Assembly (NCBI GenBank): GCA_035493895.1
Contig: DATJHM010000340.1
Span: forward strand, 1 to 24,622
Source: DATJHM01 sp035493895
GTDB taxonomy: Bacteria > Chloroflexota > Ktedonobacteria > Ktedonobacterales > Ktedonobacteraceae
Direction: 5' to 3'
Length of the DNA stretch: 24,622 nt
In this document: positions 15,697 to 23,384 of the stretch, in pieces
Position numbering within the stretch: position 1 is the stretch's first letter
Layout of the letters: each line of letters begins with the position of its first letter
Notes under the pieces: generated by a model
Told to the model about the DNA's origin: nothing
The model's input: only the letters and a program-made list of their open reading frames with translations
Databases searched by the model: none
Position numbers and translations under genes: made by a program

Positions 15697-16704
15697 ATGG
15701 CGACTATTAAGGATGTGGCTCGACAGGCCGGGGTGGGTTTGGGAACGGTTTCGCGCGTGCTGAATGACTCGGGATACGTGAGCCAGGAGGCACGCCAGAG
15801 AGTATTGGAAGCGGTGCGTATGCTGAATTATGTGCCGAACGCGCAGGCGAGGGCCATGATGACCAGACGCACGATGATGCTGGGGGTGGTATTGCCAGAT
15901 TTAACCAATCCTTATTTCCCCAGTCTGGTGCGGGGAATTGTGGATGAGGCGCGGCAGAGAGGGTATACAGTTATTTTATTGGAAACAAACTGGCAGCCAG
16001 CAAACGAGCAGCAGGCGGTCGATACCTTGCGCCGTCAATCGGTGGATGGCGTGATCCTGCTGGACGTCTCGCTCAGTGACTTGCTGAGTAACACGCTTAT
16101 GCAGGCTGGGATTCCGGTGGTGCTGGTTGGAAGGGGAGGCGAACATCAGGATGTCGCTCAGATCATGGTCAATAACTACAATGGGGCGACTGAAGCGATG
16201 CGCTGGATTTTCAGTCGCGGCCATACGCAGGTGGGATTTTTGTGCGGCTCAAAAGACGTTGTTTCGGCGAGGCAGCGGATTCGAGCGTATCTGGATGGGA
16301 TGGGATGGAACGATATTTCCGTGGATGAAGCGGAGATGCACCCTGAATTGCCCATTGTTGCCGCCAATTATTCATTTGAACTTGGTCGCGAAGCGGCGCA
16401 GCTCCTTTTGCAAAAATATCCTGCCGTTACCTGTATCTTTGCGGCAAATGATCTTTCCGCACTGGGGGCTTTATCGTACCTGACTGCGCGCGGCATCAGC
16501 GTTCCCGACGACATGGCGGTCGTCGGTTTCGATGACATTTTAATGGCTTCACTCGTTCATCCACCCCTGACGACCATCCGGCAACCCGTCTATGATATGG
16601 GGCAGGCTGGCGCTCGGCTGCTGCTTGAACGTATTGAAAGGCCAGAAAGCGAGATCCGGCGACTCGTCTTTGACCCTGCTCTGGTAGTGCGTCAATCCTG
16701 TTAG
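15697..16704 (+). CDS. LacI/GalR-family transcriptional regulator
   Basis: This 335-aa repressor has an N-terminal helix-turn-helix (IKDVARQAGVGLGTVSRVLN, 4-23), a hinge helix (YVPNAQARAM, about 48-57) and a periplasmic-binding-protein-like effector domain (about 60-335) with typical LGVVLPDLTNPYFP and VVGFDDI blocks. It probably binds the imported sugar or a derivative and controls this locus through O1 and O2. I chose ATG 15697 because MATIKDVA is the conventional LacI N-terminus and AAGGGGAA lies just upstream. A GTG at 15667 would add ten non-conserved residues. The transporter genes start 109 nt downstream in the same direction. The effector cannot be read from sequence. Confidence 0.93.
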   Translation: MATIKDVARQAGVGLGTVSRVLNDSGYVSQEARQRVLEAVRMLNYVPNAQARAMMTRRTMMLGVVLPDLTNPYFPSLVRGIVDEARQRGYTVILLETNWQPANEQQAVDTLRRQSVDGVILLDVSLSDLLSNTLMQAGIPVVLVGRGGEHQDVAQIMVNNYNGATEAMRWIFSRGHTQVGFLCGSKDVVSARQRIRAYLDGMGWNDISVDEAEMHPELPIVAANYSFELGREAAQLLLQKYPAVTCIFAANDLSALGALSYLTARGISVPDDMAVVGFDDILMASLVHPPLTTIRQPVYDMGQAGARLLLERIERPESEIRRLVFDPALVVRQSC

Positions 16705-16716
16705 CCTGTTCCTCAA

Positions 16717-16782
16717 TGAGGAAAAGCGTTTCCTCACCTTTCTGGATGATATTCCGTTTGCTGAAGCGCGCGGATGCGCTTC
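16717..16782 (+). promoter_or_regulatory. Two inverted repeats in the leader of the binding-protein gene
   Basis: TGAGGAAA (16717-16724) with TTTCCTCA (16729-16736) forms a perfect 8-bp hairpin with a 4-nt loop. GAAGCGC (16763-16769) with GCGCTTC (16776-16782) forms a second. The second one's right arm, GCGCTTCCA, resembles the operator half ACGCTTCCA, matching 10 of 14 core positions, so it may be a weaker third operator. No clear promoter is visible here, so readthrough from the regulator gene is likely. Confidence 0.4.
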
Positions 16783-16813
16783 CATTTGAGCTTTGTCTTT
16801 CGAGGAGGAGAAC

Positions 16814-17818
16814 ATGCACAAACGTCTCTTTGCCCTTAGCGCCCTGCTTTTATCCGTGGTGCTCGCTGCCTGTGGCGGTAGCGGTTCGTCCGGGTCTGCC
16901 CAGAAGTTTACCCTTGGTGTGTCTTTATCGACGTTGTCTAATCCATATTTTATTGCCTTGGACAAGGGTATTCGGGAAGCGGCAGCTAAGGATAAAGTGG
17001 ATATCATTGAGACGAATGCCAACAATGATGCTGCTACCCAGATCAGCCAGGTGCAAGATCTGATCACGAAGGATGTCGATCTGCTCATCTTGAATCCGGT
17101 GAGCGAAGACGGCATTGTTCCTGTAGTGCAGCAGGCCAATAAGGCCAATATTCCCGTGATCACTGTGGACCGTGGGACCAGCGGCGGCAAGGTCGTCAGT
17201 TTCGTTGAGACCGACAATGTCACGCTGGGCGCGCAAGCGGTGGACTATATTGCTCAGGCGCTTACCAAACGCTATGGGAGCCCGAAGGGGAAGATTGTCG
17301 ATCTGCAAGGTCTGCGCGGTTCCTCTCCTGCGGAAAATCGCGAAAAAGGTTTTCTGCAAGAAATGAAAAAGTATCCAAATATTCAGGTTGTTGCTTCCCA
17401 GGCTGCCAACTTTGACGAGGAAACCGCCTACAATCTGACCACGAACATCTTGCAGGCGCATCCAGATGTTGATGCCATTTTTGCCGCGAATGACGATACC
17501 GCCGTTGGTGCGACCAAATCAATGCAGGCGGGACACCATTTCTTCCCCATCGGCAACTCCAAACATATCTTCATTATCGGTATTGATGGGAGCGAACAGG
17601 CGTTGCAGGACATTCGCAATGGTTCGCAGGATGCGACGATTTCGCAAAATCCCCTGAAAGAGGCTTCCACTGCGGTCGACGAGGCAACCCAGTATCTCAG
17701 TGGCAAGTCCGTGCCCGCGCACGTCTTTTATCCAAGCCAGCTTATCACCGCTGATAACATCACGAGCACGCAGGTCAAAAACTACGGCCTGTGGGGCGAT
17801 GAGGCCAACAGTAAGTAG
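16814..17818 (+). CDS. Sugar ABC transporter substrate-binding lipoprotein (RbsB-like)
   Basis: This 334-aa lipoprotein has a signal peptide with lipobox LAAC (Cys20), a Gly/Ser linker (21-28) and a type I periplasmic-binding fold of the ribose/galactose group: LGVSLSTLSNPYF near the start, IVDLQGLRGSSPAENREKGF in the middle and FAANDDTAVGA in the second lobe. It captures a monosaccharide outside the membrane and delivers it to the permease. ATG 16814 follows GAGGAGGAG; an upstream in-frame TTG at 16793 is rejected because it would put charged residues before the signal peptide. It is first of the transporter genes, and a strong hairpin (17829-17862) follows it. Ligand unknown. Confidence 0.93.
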   Translation: MHKRLFALSALLLSVVLAACGGSGSSGSAQKFTLGVSLSTLSNPYFIALDKGIREAAAKDKVDIIETNANNDAATQISQVQDLITKDVDLLILNPVSEDGIVPVVQQANKANIPVITVDRGTSGGKVVSFVETDNVTLGAQAVDYIAQALTKRYGSPKGKIVDLQGLRGSSPAENREKGFLQEMKKYPNIQVVASQAANFDEETAYNLTTNILQAHPDVDAIFAANDDTAVGATKSMQAGHHFFPIGNSKHIFIIGIDGSEQALQDIRNGSQDATISQNPLKEASTAVDEATQYLSGKSVPAHVFYPSQLITADNITSTQVKNYGLWGDEANSK

Positions 17819-17828
17819 CTGCTGGTCC

Positions 17829-17862
17829 CTCTGCGTTGCAAAGCGCGCTTTGCAGCGCAGAG
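17829..17862 (+). terminator. Strong intercistronic hairpin, attenuator-like
   Basis: CTCTGCGTTGCAAAG (17829-17843) pairs with CTTTGCAGCGCAGAG (17848-17862) over 15 bp with one G-U pair and a CGCG loop, followed by CTTTTC. It starts 11 nt after the binding-protein stop and about 50 nt before the ATPase start. Such structures commonly cause partial termination or protect the upstream mRNA, so that binding protein exceeds the membrane parts. Confidence 0.7.
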
Positions 17863-17910
17863 CTTTTCAAGCTTCATTGGGAAGTGCTACGAGTCAGGAG
17901 AATGTGCTCT

Positions 17911-19422
17911 ATGGCATTGTTATGTATGCGCGAGATTACCAAATCCTTTGGTGCCAATCATGTGCTTCAACGCGTCGATCTGGACCTTGAAGCGGGCGAG
18001 GTCCTGGGATTAGTCGGGGAAAATGGCGCAGGCAAATCGACGTTGATTAAGATCCTGTCCGGCGTCTATACTCCGGATAGTGGAACGATTGAGATCTCCG
18101 GAAAAAAGGTGCAGTTGCGTTCGCCTGTCTCCAGCATCGCTGAGGGCGTTGCGGTCATCTATCAGGAATTGACGATGGTGCCAGAACTGAGCGTCGCCGA
18201 GAATATTTTTCTTGGCAACCCACCACGTCGCGGACGTCTCCCCTGGATTGATCGCCGCGCAACCAATCGTCAGGCCGCGACTATTCTGGAGAGTTTGCAG
18301 CTCAGCATTGATCCTCGCCAGCGTGTGGCCAATCTGGCGACCGGCTATCAACAAATGATTGAGATTGGACGAGCCATCAGCCGCAATGCGCGTATCCTGG
18401 TGATGGACGAGCCCACATCCTCGCTGAGCGAGCACGAAGTCACGATGCTCTATCAGCTTATTCGCCGCCTGAAAGCTATGGGCATTGGCATCATTTATAT
18501 CTCTCACCATATGGAAGAAATTTTTGAGATCTGCGACAACGTTATGGTCTTGCGCGACGGCCATCGCGTGGACAGTCGTCCAGTGGGTGAGTGGACCAAC
18601 GATTCGCTGGTGACGGCCATGCTCAATCGTTCGATCGAGCAGTTCTATCCCTATCGTCCCCGCGAACTCGGCGAAGTGACGCTGAAGGTTGAGCATGTAC
18701 AGGTTGCGCCACGCATCGCCGATGTCTCGTTTGAGGCCCACCGGGGCGAGATCCTGGGCATTGCTGGCGTGGTTGGCAGTGGGCGCAGTGAGCTGTTGAA
18801 AGCCATCTTTGGCGCTCTGCCCTCTCAGACGGGCACGATGACCTGGCTCGGAAAACAGCTTAAAAATAGCTTGCCTGCTCAGGCGCTTGCCAGAGATATC
18901 GTGTTGATCCCGGAAGACCGTAAAAACGAGGCATTGCTGCTGGATGCCAGCGTTGAAAGCAATCTGGTGCTCTCCATGCTGGGACGCATTGCCCGCCTGG
19001 GCTGGGTCAGTGAGCGCAAAAAACATGAGTTGACCCGCAAGGGGATGGAACAATTCCACGTCATCGCGCATAATTCCTCTATGCCGATACGCTTTCTCTC
19101 TGGTGGCAATCAACAGAAGGTTGTATTCGCACGTGCCAGTGCTCTTTCTCCACAACTCTATATGCTGGACGAGCCCACGCGGGGCGTTGATGTCGGGGCA
19201 AAAGTGGAGATCTATAACCAGATTATGCAGTTTGCTGAAGACGGCTGCACTGTTTTGCTGGTTTCATCCGAACTCCCTGAGCTCCTGGGCCTCTGTGATC
19301 GTATTCTTGTGCTAAACAGTGGCCGTTTCGTCGGCGATCTCAGCCGGGAAGAGGCCTCACACGAGCTGATCTTGCATCTGAGCACTGCCGAGAGTACCAC
19401 TCAGTCCAGTGTCGCCAGTTGA
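17911..19422 (+). CDS. Sugar ABC transporter ATP-binding protein (RbsA/MglA-like)
   Basis: This is a duplicated ATPase of about 503 aa. The first half has Walker A GENGAGKST, a signature LATGYQQMIEIGRA and Walker B ILVMDEPTSSL. The second half has the degenerate Walker A VVGSGRSE typical of this subfamily, signature LSGGNQQKVVFARA and Walker B YMLDEPTRGVDVG. It powers import with the permease below. The start is uncertain: ATG 17911 has AGGAG (17896-17900) 10 nt upstream. ATG 17902 is too close to it, and ATG 17926 would remove five residues. An in-frame start at 17836 falls within the preceding hairpin and is rejected. It ends 82 nt before the permease ATG. Confidence 0.93.
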   Translation: MALLCMREITKSFGANHVLQRVDLDLEAGEVLGLVGENGAGKSTLIKILSGVYTPDSGTIEISGKKVQLRSPVSSIAEGVAVIYQELTMVPELSVAENIFLGNPPRRGRLPWIDRRATNRQAATILESLQLSIDPRQRVANLATGYQQMIEIGRAISRNARILVMDEPTSSLSEHEVTMLYQLIRRLKAMGIGIIYISHHMEEIFEICDNVMVLRDGHRVDSRPVGEWTNDSLVTAMLNRSIEQFYPYRPRELGEVTLKVEHVQVAPRIADVSFEAHRGEILGIAGVVGSGRSELLKAIFGALPSQTGTMTWLGKQLKNSLPAQALARDIVLIPEDRKNEALLLDASVESNLVLSMLGRIARLGWVSERKKHELTRKGMEQFHVIAHNSSMPIRFLSGGNQQKVVFARASALSPQLYMLDEPTRGVDVGAKVEIYNQIMQFAEDGCTVLLVSSELPELLGLCDRILVLNSGRFVGDLSREEASHELILHLSTAESTTQSSVAS

Positions 19423-19504
19423 TCGCTCGACTCCTCGCCATCCCATCGGGGAAATGACTTTTATGGTTGAGGAGCCTATGTACTCTTTAGAGAGGAGAGG
19501 AACA

Positions 19505-20524
19505 ATGGCTGTTACTCCGGAAAAAACGGCGGCCACGCCTGCTGACCGTGCCGGGCGTTCCAATGGTACCTTCTGGCACCAGACGCTCGATTTTACCAGT
19601 CGCTTTACGGTGCAGATTGCGCTCTTATTACTGATCATTGTTTTTAGTCTACTTTCCGATCGTTTTTTCACGTATCGCAACTGGCTCAATATTATTGAAC
19701 AGAGCTCGATTATTGCGATTGTGGCGATTGGCGCGACGTTTGTGATCATCACGGCCGGAATTGATCTTTCGGTTGGCTCGGTGGTGGCTCTATCTGGTAT
19801 TCTCTCATCAGGCGTGATTGTGAACAGTGGCCTGCCCTGGTGGTTGGGATTGCTGGTGGGACTGCTGGTGGGTGGTGTGGTAGGTCTGTTCAATGGGCTC
19901 AGTATTACGGGCCTGGGACTCTCGGCTTTTATTACGACGCTGGCAACGATGGCGATGGGGCGTGGTCTGACGCTGGCCTATTCGAACGGCAAGACGATTT
20001 TTGGCATGCCCGATCCGTACAATTTTCTGGGTGGCGGAGATGTCTTTGGTATCCCTATGTCGGTCATTCTGACAATTGTGGCGTTTATCATTGCGCATCT
20101 GATCCTCTCGAAAACCATTTTCGGGCATCAAATCTACGCCATTGGCGGCAATCGCGAGGCGGCGCGGCTGGCTGGTATCCGCGTGAAGCGCATTGAACTG
20201 ATCGTCTATATCATCGCCGGTCTGCTCAGTGGGTTTGCCGGGCTGCTATTGACCGGACGTTTAACGGCTGCCTTGCCTACGTCGGCAACGGGTCTGGAAC
20301 TGAACGTGATTGCGGCGGTCGTTATCGGCGGGGCTTCGCTCTTTGGTGGCCGAGGCTCGATGATCGGGACGTTCTTCGGCGTGCTGACGATCGGTGTGCT
20401 GAGCAATGGTCTGGATCTACTCAATGTCTCGCCTTTCTGGGTGCAGTTTATCCAGGGGGCAGTGATTTTCCTGGCGGTATTGATTGATGCGCTGGGTCAG
20501 AAACGGCGTAACGCGAACACGTAA
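19505..20524 (+). CDS. Sugar ABC transporter permease (RbsC-like)
   Basis: This 339-aa membrane protein of the ribose-type BPD_transp_2 family has about eight to ten hydrophobic segments beginning near residue 34. It carries the family motifs GIDLSVGSVVALSG and TGLELNVIAAVVIGGASLFG, the latter matching the RbsC cytoplasmic-loop region that contacts the ATPase. It is probably a homodimeric channel. ATG 19505 is preceded by GAGAGGAGAGGAACA, a strong ribosome site; the longer in-frame extension to 19409 overlaps the ATPase gene and is rejected. No second permease is present, which fits the family. The cupin gene begins 75 nt later. Confidence 0.94.
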   Translation: MAVTPEKTAATPADRAGRSNGTFWHQTLDFTSRFTVQIALLLLIIVFSLLSDRFFTYRNWLNIIEQSSIIAIVAIGATFVIITAGIDLSVGSVVALSGILSSGVIVNSGLPWWLGLLVGLLVGGVVGLFNGLSITGLGLSAFITTLATMAMGRGLTLAYSNGKTIFGMPDPYNFLGGGDVFGIPMSVILTIVAFIIAHLILSKTIFGHQIYAIGGNREAARLAGIRVKRIELIVYIIAGLLSGFAGLLLTGRLTAALPTSATGLELNVIAAVVIGGASLFGGRGSMIGTFFGVLTIGVLSNGLDLLNVSPFWVQFIQGAVIFLAVLIDALGQKRRNANT

Positions 20525-20599
20525 TTACACGCGATTTCTATCTCTTGAACAGGCGTGATTTTGTACCAGTACAATTTTGCAGAGAAAAAGGGGAAAGTA

Positions 20600-21826
20600 A
20601 TGACCGATCAACAAACGCTTCAACTGGCGAAGCAGGCCCTGGAGCAGGGCAAGGGCATTGTACGCCTGAAGCCAACCTGGGTGCCGCGCTCATTCTGTGT
20701 CCCGGGTCGCCGCCTGCGTTTGCATACCAACGATCTCTACGCCTTTGGCGCACACCGTGGCGGCATTGATGAGCGCTGGTTTTCCTCGACCGTCAATGCC
20801 GATAATGGCCCTCTCACGCTTGCCGACGAGGGTCTGAGCTACATCCACATTAGCGAGAGCGAGAAGGTCACGTTGCGCGATGCCATCGGCCTGCTGGGTG
20901 CGGAGTATCTGGGAAAAGAGGCGTATGAGCGCTATGGTGGATGGGTGATGTATAGCAAATTTTTCGATAATATGTACCCTCTACCGCATCACCTGCATCA
21001 GACCGACGAGGCAGCTGCGCTCGTCGGACGCGTGGGCAAGCCGGAAGCCTATTTTTTCCCCGCCCAATATAATTTCGCGCTGGATACCTTCCCCTATACC
21101 TTCTTCGGCCTGGAGCCGGGCACGACCAGAGAGCAGGTGATTGATTGCCTGAAGCGCTGGAATGAAGGCGATAATGGCATTTTGCAGCTTTCCAAAGCGT
21201 ATCGTCTGACGCCAGGGACGGGTTGGGATGTGCCTCCGGGCATTCTGCACGCGCCGGGAACGCTCTGTACCTATGAGCCGCAGCGTGCCAGCGATGTGCT
21301 CTCTATGTGGCAATCGTTAATCGCTGATTATCAGGTTCTGGATCGCGGGTTGCTTGTTAAGGACGTGCCCGAAGATAAATGGTATGATTATGAATATCTC
21401 ATAAGTTTGTTGGACTGGGAGGCCAACGTCGATCCCGAGTTCGCGAAACATCGTTTCACGGCTCCGCAGCCCGCGCACGACGTAGTGTTGATGCATGACG
21501 CGGGATATCATGAAAATTGGATTACCTATGGTAGCGACTTTTTCAGTGCCAAAGAACTGACGGTTTTCCCTGGGAAAAGCGTGACGATCACGGACGCTGC
21601 GGCCTACGGAGTGATCTGTGTTCAGGGGTATGGACGTTTTGGGACGCACCAGATCTCCTCGCCATCGCTGATCCGTTTCCATGAAATGACAGAGGATGAG
21701 TTCTTTGTCACTGCTTCTGCGGCCCAGGCTGGCGTCCAGATTACCAATCTCAGCACAAGCGAACCGCTGGTGCTGTTGAAACACTTCAATCCCGGTAATC
21801 CTGAGATGCCAGCACGCAAAAATTGA
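20600..21826 (+). CDS. PMI-like cupin protein, putative sugar isomerase
   Basis: This 408-aa protein resembles type I mannose-6-phosphate isomerases in its core. HLHQTDE (131-137, with His131 and His133), GKPEAYFF (146-153, with Glu149) and PPGILHAPG (212-220, with His217) reproduce the His, His, Glu, His metal-ligand pattern, and FFGLEPGTTREQ (168-179) matches the PMI block after the first cupin. The C-terminal third looks like a second cupin-like beta barrel. The usual PMI N-terminus is not recognisable, so a different aldose substrate is likely. In context it may interconvert the imported aldose and a ketose such as L-xylulose; this is inference. ATG 20600 follows AAAGGGGAAAG. It lies between the permease and mutarotase genes. 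Confidence 0.7.
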   Translation: MTDQQTLQLAKQALEQGKGIVRLKPTWVPRSFCVPGRRLRLHTNDLYAFGAHRGGIDERWFSSTVNADNGPLTLADEGLSYIHISESEKVTLRDAIGLLGAEYLGKEAYERYGGWVMYSKFFDNMYPLPHHLHQTDEAAALVGRVGKPEAYFFPAQYNFALDTFPYTFFGLEPGTTREQVIDCLKRWNEGDNGILQLSKAYRLTPGTGWDVPPGILHAPGTLCTYEPQRASDVLSMWQSLIADYQVLDRGLLVKDVPEDKWYDYEYLISLLDWEANVDPEFAKHRFTAPQPAHDVVLMHDAGYHENWITYGSDFFSAKELTVFPGKSVTITDAAAYGVICVQGYGRFGTHQISSPSLIRFHEMTEDEFFVTASAAQAGVQITNLSTSEPLVLLKHFNPGNPEMPARKN

Positions 21827-21842
21827 GACATAAAACGCAAAG

Positions 21843-21860
21843 CTGATCGTAAAAGATCAG
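21843..21860 (+). other. Small intercistronic hairpin
   Basis: CTGATC (21843-21848) and GATCAG (21855-21860) form a 6-bp stem with loop GTAAAA, followed by AAAAAG rather than T residues. It lies between the cupin and mutarotase genes. It could modulate mRNA stability; it is not a terminator. Confidence 0.3.
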
Positions 21861-21881
21861 AAAAAGTTGAAGGAAAGATAT

Positions 21882-22301
21882 ATGCTTTATACAAAGCTCA
21901 TCCATCCTGGCATTCTGCGTGCTCTGGCGGCTGCGGGCCATGGTAGCCAGATTCTGATCGCAGATGGCAACTATCCTCTTTCCACGCGCACCGTTGCGGG
22001 GACCGAACTGGTGTATCTGAATCTGACGCCGGGCCAACTCCTGGTGACGGATATTCTGAGGACGGTGCTGACTGCCGTTCCCGTGGAAGCTGTGCACGTG
22101 ATGGACCCGGGTGATGGCAGCGAGCCTTCGATCTTTACGGAGTTTCGCGAACTCTTGCCGGGACACGAATTGCAGGGTGTGGGACGTTTTGATTTTTACG
22201 ACATGACGCGCCAGCCAAATGTTGCGCTCGCTATTGCATCTGGCGACCAGCGTTTGTTTGCCAATATTTTGCTGACAATTGGTGTGGTACCGCCAGCGTA
22301 A
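21882..22301 (+). CDS. RbsD/FucU-family sugar mutarotase
   Basis: This 139-aa protein of the RbsD/FucU family interconverts alpha and beta anomers of monosaccharides (ribose for RbsD, fucose for FucU) to feed the next enzyme. The N-terminus LIHPGILRALAAAGHGSQILIADGNYP (6-32) carries the conserved His (position 20, in GHG) and Asp (position 28, in ADGNYP), and the C-terminus has the family GDQRLFANILLTIGV. It looks closer to FucU than RbsD, judged by eye. ATG 21882 follows AAGGAAAG; the in-frame TTG at 21867 lies inside the ribosome site. It sits 30 nt before the dehydrogenase gene. A mutarotase next to the importer indicates that the substrate is a cyclic aldose. Confidence 0.88.
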   Translation: MLYTKLIHPGILRALAAAGHGSQILIADGNYPLSTRTVAGTELVYLNLTPGQLLVTDILRTVLTAVPVEAVHVMDPGDGSEPSIFTEFRELLPGHELQGVGRFDFYDMTRQPNVALAIASGDQRLFANILLTIGVVPPA

Positions 22302-22331
22302 GTCGGAGCATATACCTGTAAGGAGAAACTA

Positions 22332-23369
22332 ATGGTTGCACTTGTTCTTGAGAAAGCCGGTGAGCTTTCACTGCGTGAGATCGCATTGCCCGATGAACTG
22401 GGGCCACATGATGTGCGCATTGCCATTCATACCGTGGGAATTTGTGGCAGCGACGCGCACTATTACCAGCACGGTGGCATTGGTCAGTTTATTGTGCGTG
22501 CGCCTATGGTGCTGGGTCATGAGGCTTCGGGTACTGTTGTTGAGCTGGGGAGCGAGGTTAAGAATCTCAAAGTTGGCGACCGCGTATGTATGGAGCCAGG
22601 GATTCCTGATCCGAACAGCAAAGCCAGCCGCCTGGGTCTCTACAACCTGGACCCTGCCGTGCGTTTCTGGGCCACGCCTCCCGTGCATGGCTGCCTGACA
22701 CCCTATGTGGTGCATCCCGCCGCCTATACATTCAAGTTGCCCGATTCTGTCAGCTTCGCAGAGGGCGCGATGGTTGAGCCGCTGGCTGTAGGCATGCATG
22801 CGGCCGTCAAAGCACATATCAAGCCGGGTGATCTGGCGGTAGTCCTGGGTGCCGGTCCGATCGGCATCGTGACGGCACTCTCCGCTCTTGCGGGCGGCTG
22901 TAGCCGTGTGGTCATCACTGATGTGCTGCAACCGAAGCTGGATCTGGCGGCGTCCCTCGGGCCGATTACGCCCGTGAACGTGGCGAAGGAGAGTCTGGTC
23001 GAAGTCGTGAATGGTCTCACCGATGGTTGGGGCGCGGATATCGTGTTCGAGGCCAGCGGAAATGTGCGCTCAGCCGCGACCGTTTTCGAGTCGCTCTGCC
23101 CCGGCGGTACGGTGGTCTTCGTGGGTATGCCGGGCGCGCCGGTCCCTCTCGATATCGTTGCGGCGCAGGCCAAAGAGGCGCATATCGAGACCATTTTCCG
23201 CTATGCAAACGTCTATCCACGCGCGCTCGCGCTCATGGGCAGCGGCAAGATCGATGTCAAGCCATTGATCACCGACACCTATGGTTTTAAGGATAGTGTT
23301 GCGGCTTTTGAATATGTAACGCATATGAATCCGACATCTGTAAAAATACAGATTGAGATGGATAAATAA
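22332..23369 (+). CDS. Zinc-type alcohol dehydrogenase, xylitol/sorbitol dehydrogenase-like
   Basis: This 345-aa MDR-family polyol dehydrogenase has the catalytic zinc ligands Cys38 (GICGSD), His63 (GHE) and Glu149 (AMVEP), and the NAD-binding GAGPIG (173-178). The usual four-Cys structural zinc lobe (about 90-105) is replaced by a Cys-free segment (IPDPNSKASRLGLYNLD), followed by VRFWATPPVHG, a pattern I recognise from bacterial xylitol dehydrogenases (D-xylulose reductases). The expected reaction is xylitol plus NAD to D-xylulose, though sorbitol or other polyols are possible. ATG 22332 is preceded by AAGGAG (22320-22325). It lies 15 nt before the SDR gene, so the two are translated together and could act in sequence. 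Confidence 0.86.
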   Translation: MVALVLEKAGELSLREIALPDELGPHDVRIAIHTVGICGSDAHYYQHGGIGQFIVRAPMVLGHEASGTVVELGSEVKNLKVGDRVCMEPGIPDPNSKASRLGLYNLDPAVRFWATPPVHGCLTPYVVHPAAYTFKLPDSVSFAEGAMVEPLAVGMHAAVKAHIKPGDLAVVLGAGPIGIVTALSALAGGCSRVVITDVLQPKLDLAASLGPITPVNVAKESLVEVVNGLTDGWGADIVFEASGNVRSAATVFESLCPGGTVVFVGMPGAPVPLDIVAAQAKEAHIETIFRYANVYPRALALMGSGKIDVKPLITDTYGFKDSVAAFEYVTHMNPTSVKIQIEMDK

Positions 23370-23384
23370 GCACGAGGTGTGGTC

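Noticed and set aside
15804..15820. Operator-like TTGGAAGCGGTGCG inside the lacI gene
   Set aside because: It matches only part of the operator and encodes normal LacI residues (LEAVR), so it is probably coincidence.
20561..20574. TTGTAC-CA-GTACAA dyad before the cupin gene, followed by TTTTGC
   Set aside because: A 6-bp stem with a 2-nt loop cannot form a stable hairpin, and a terminator inside the operon is not otherwise supported.
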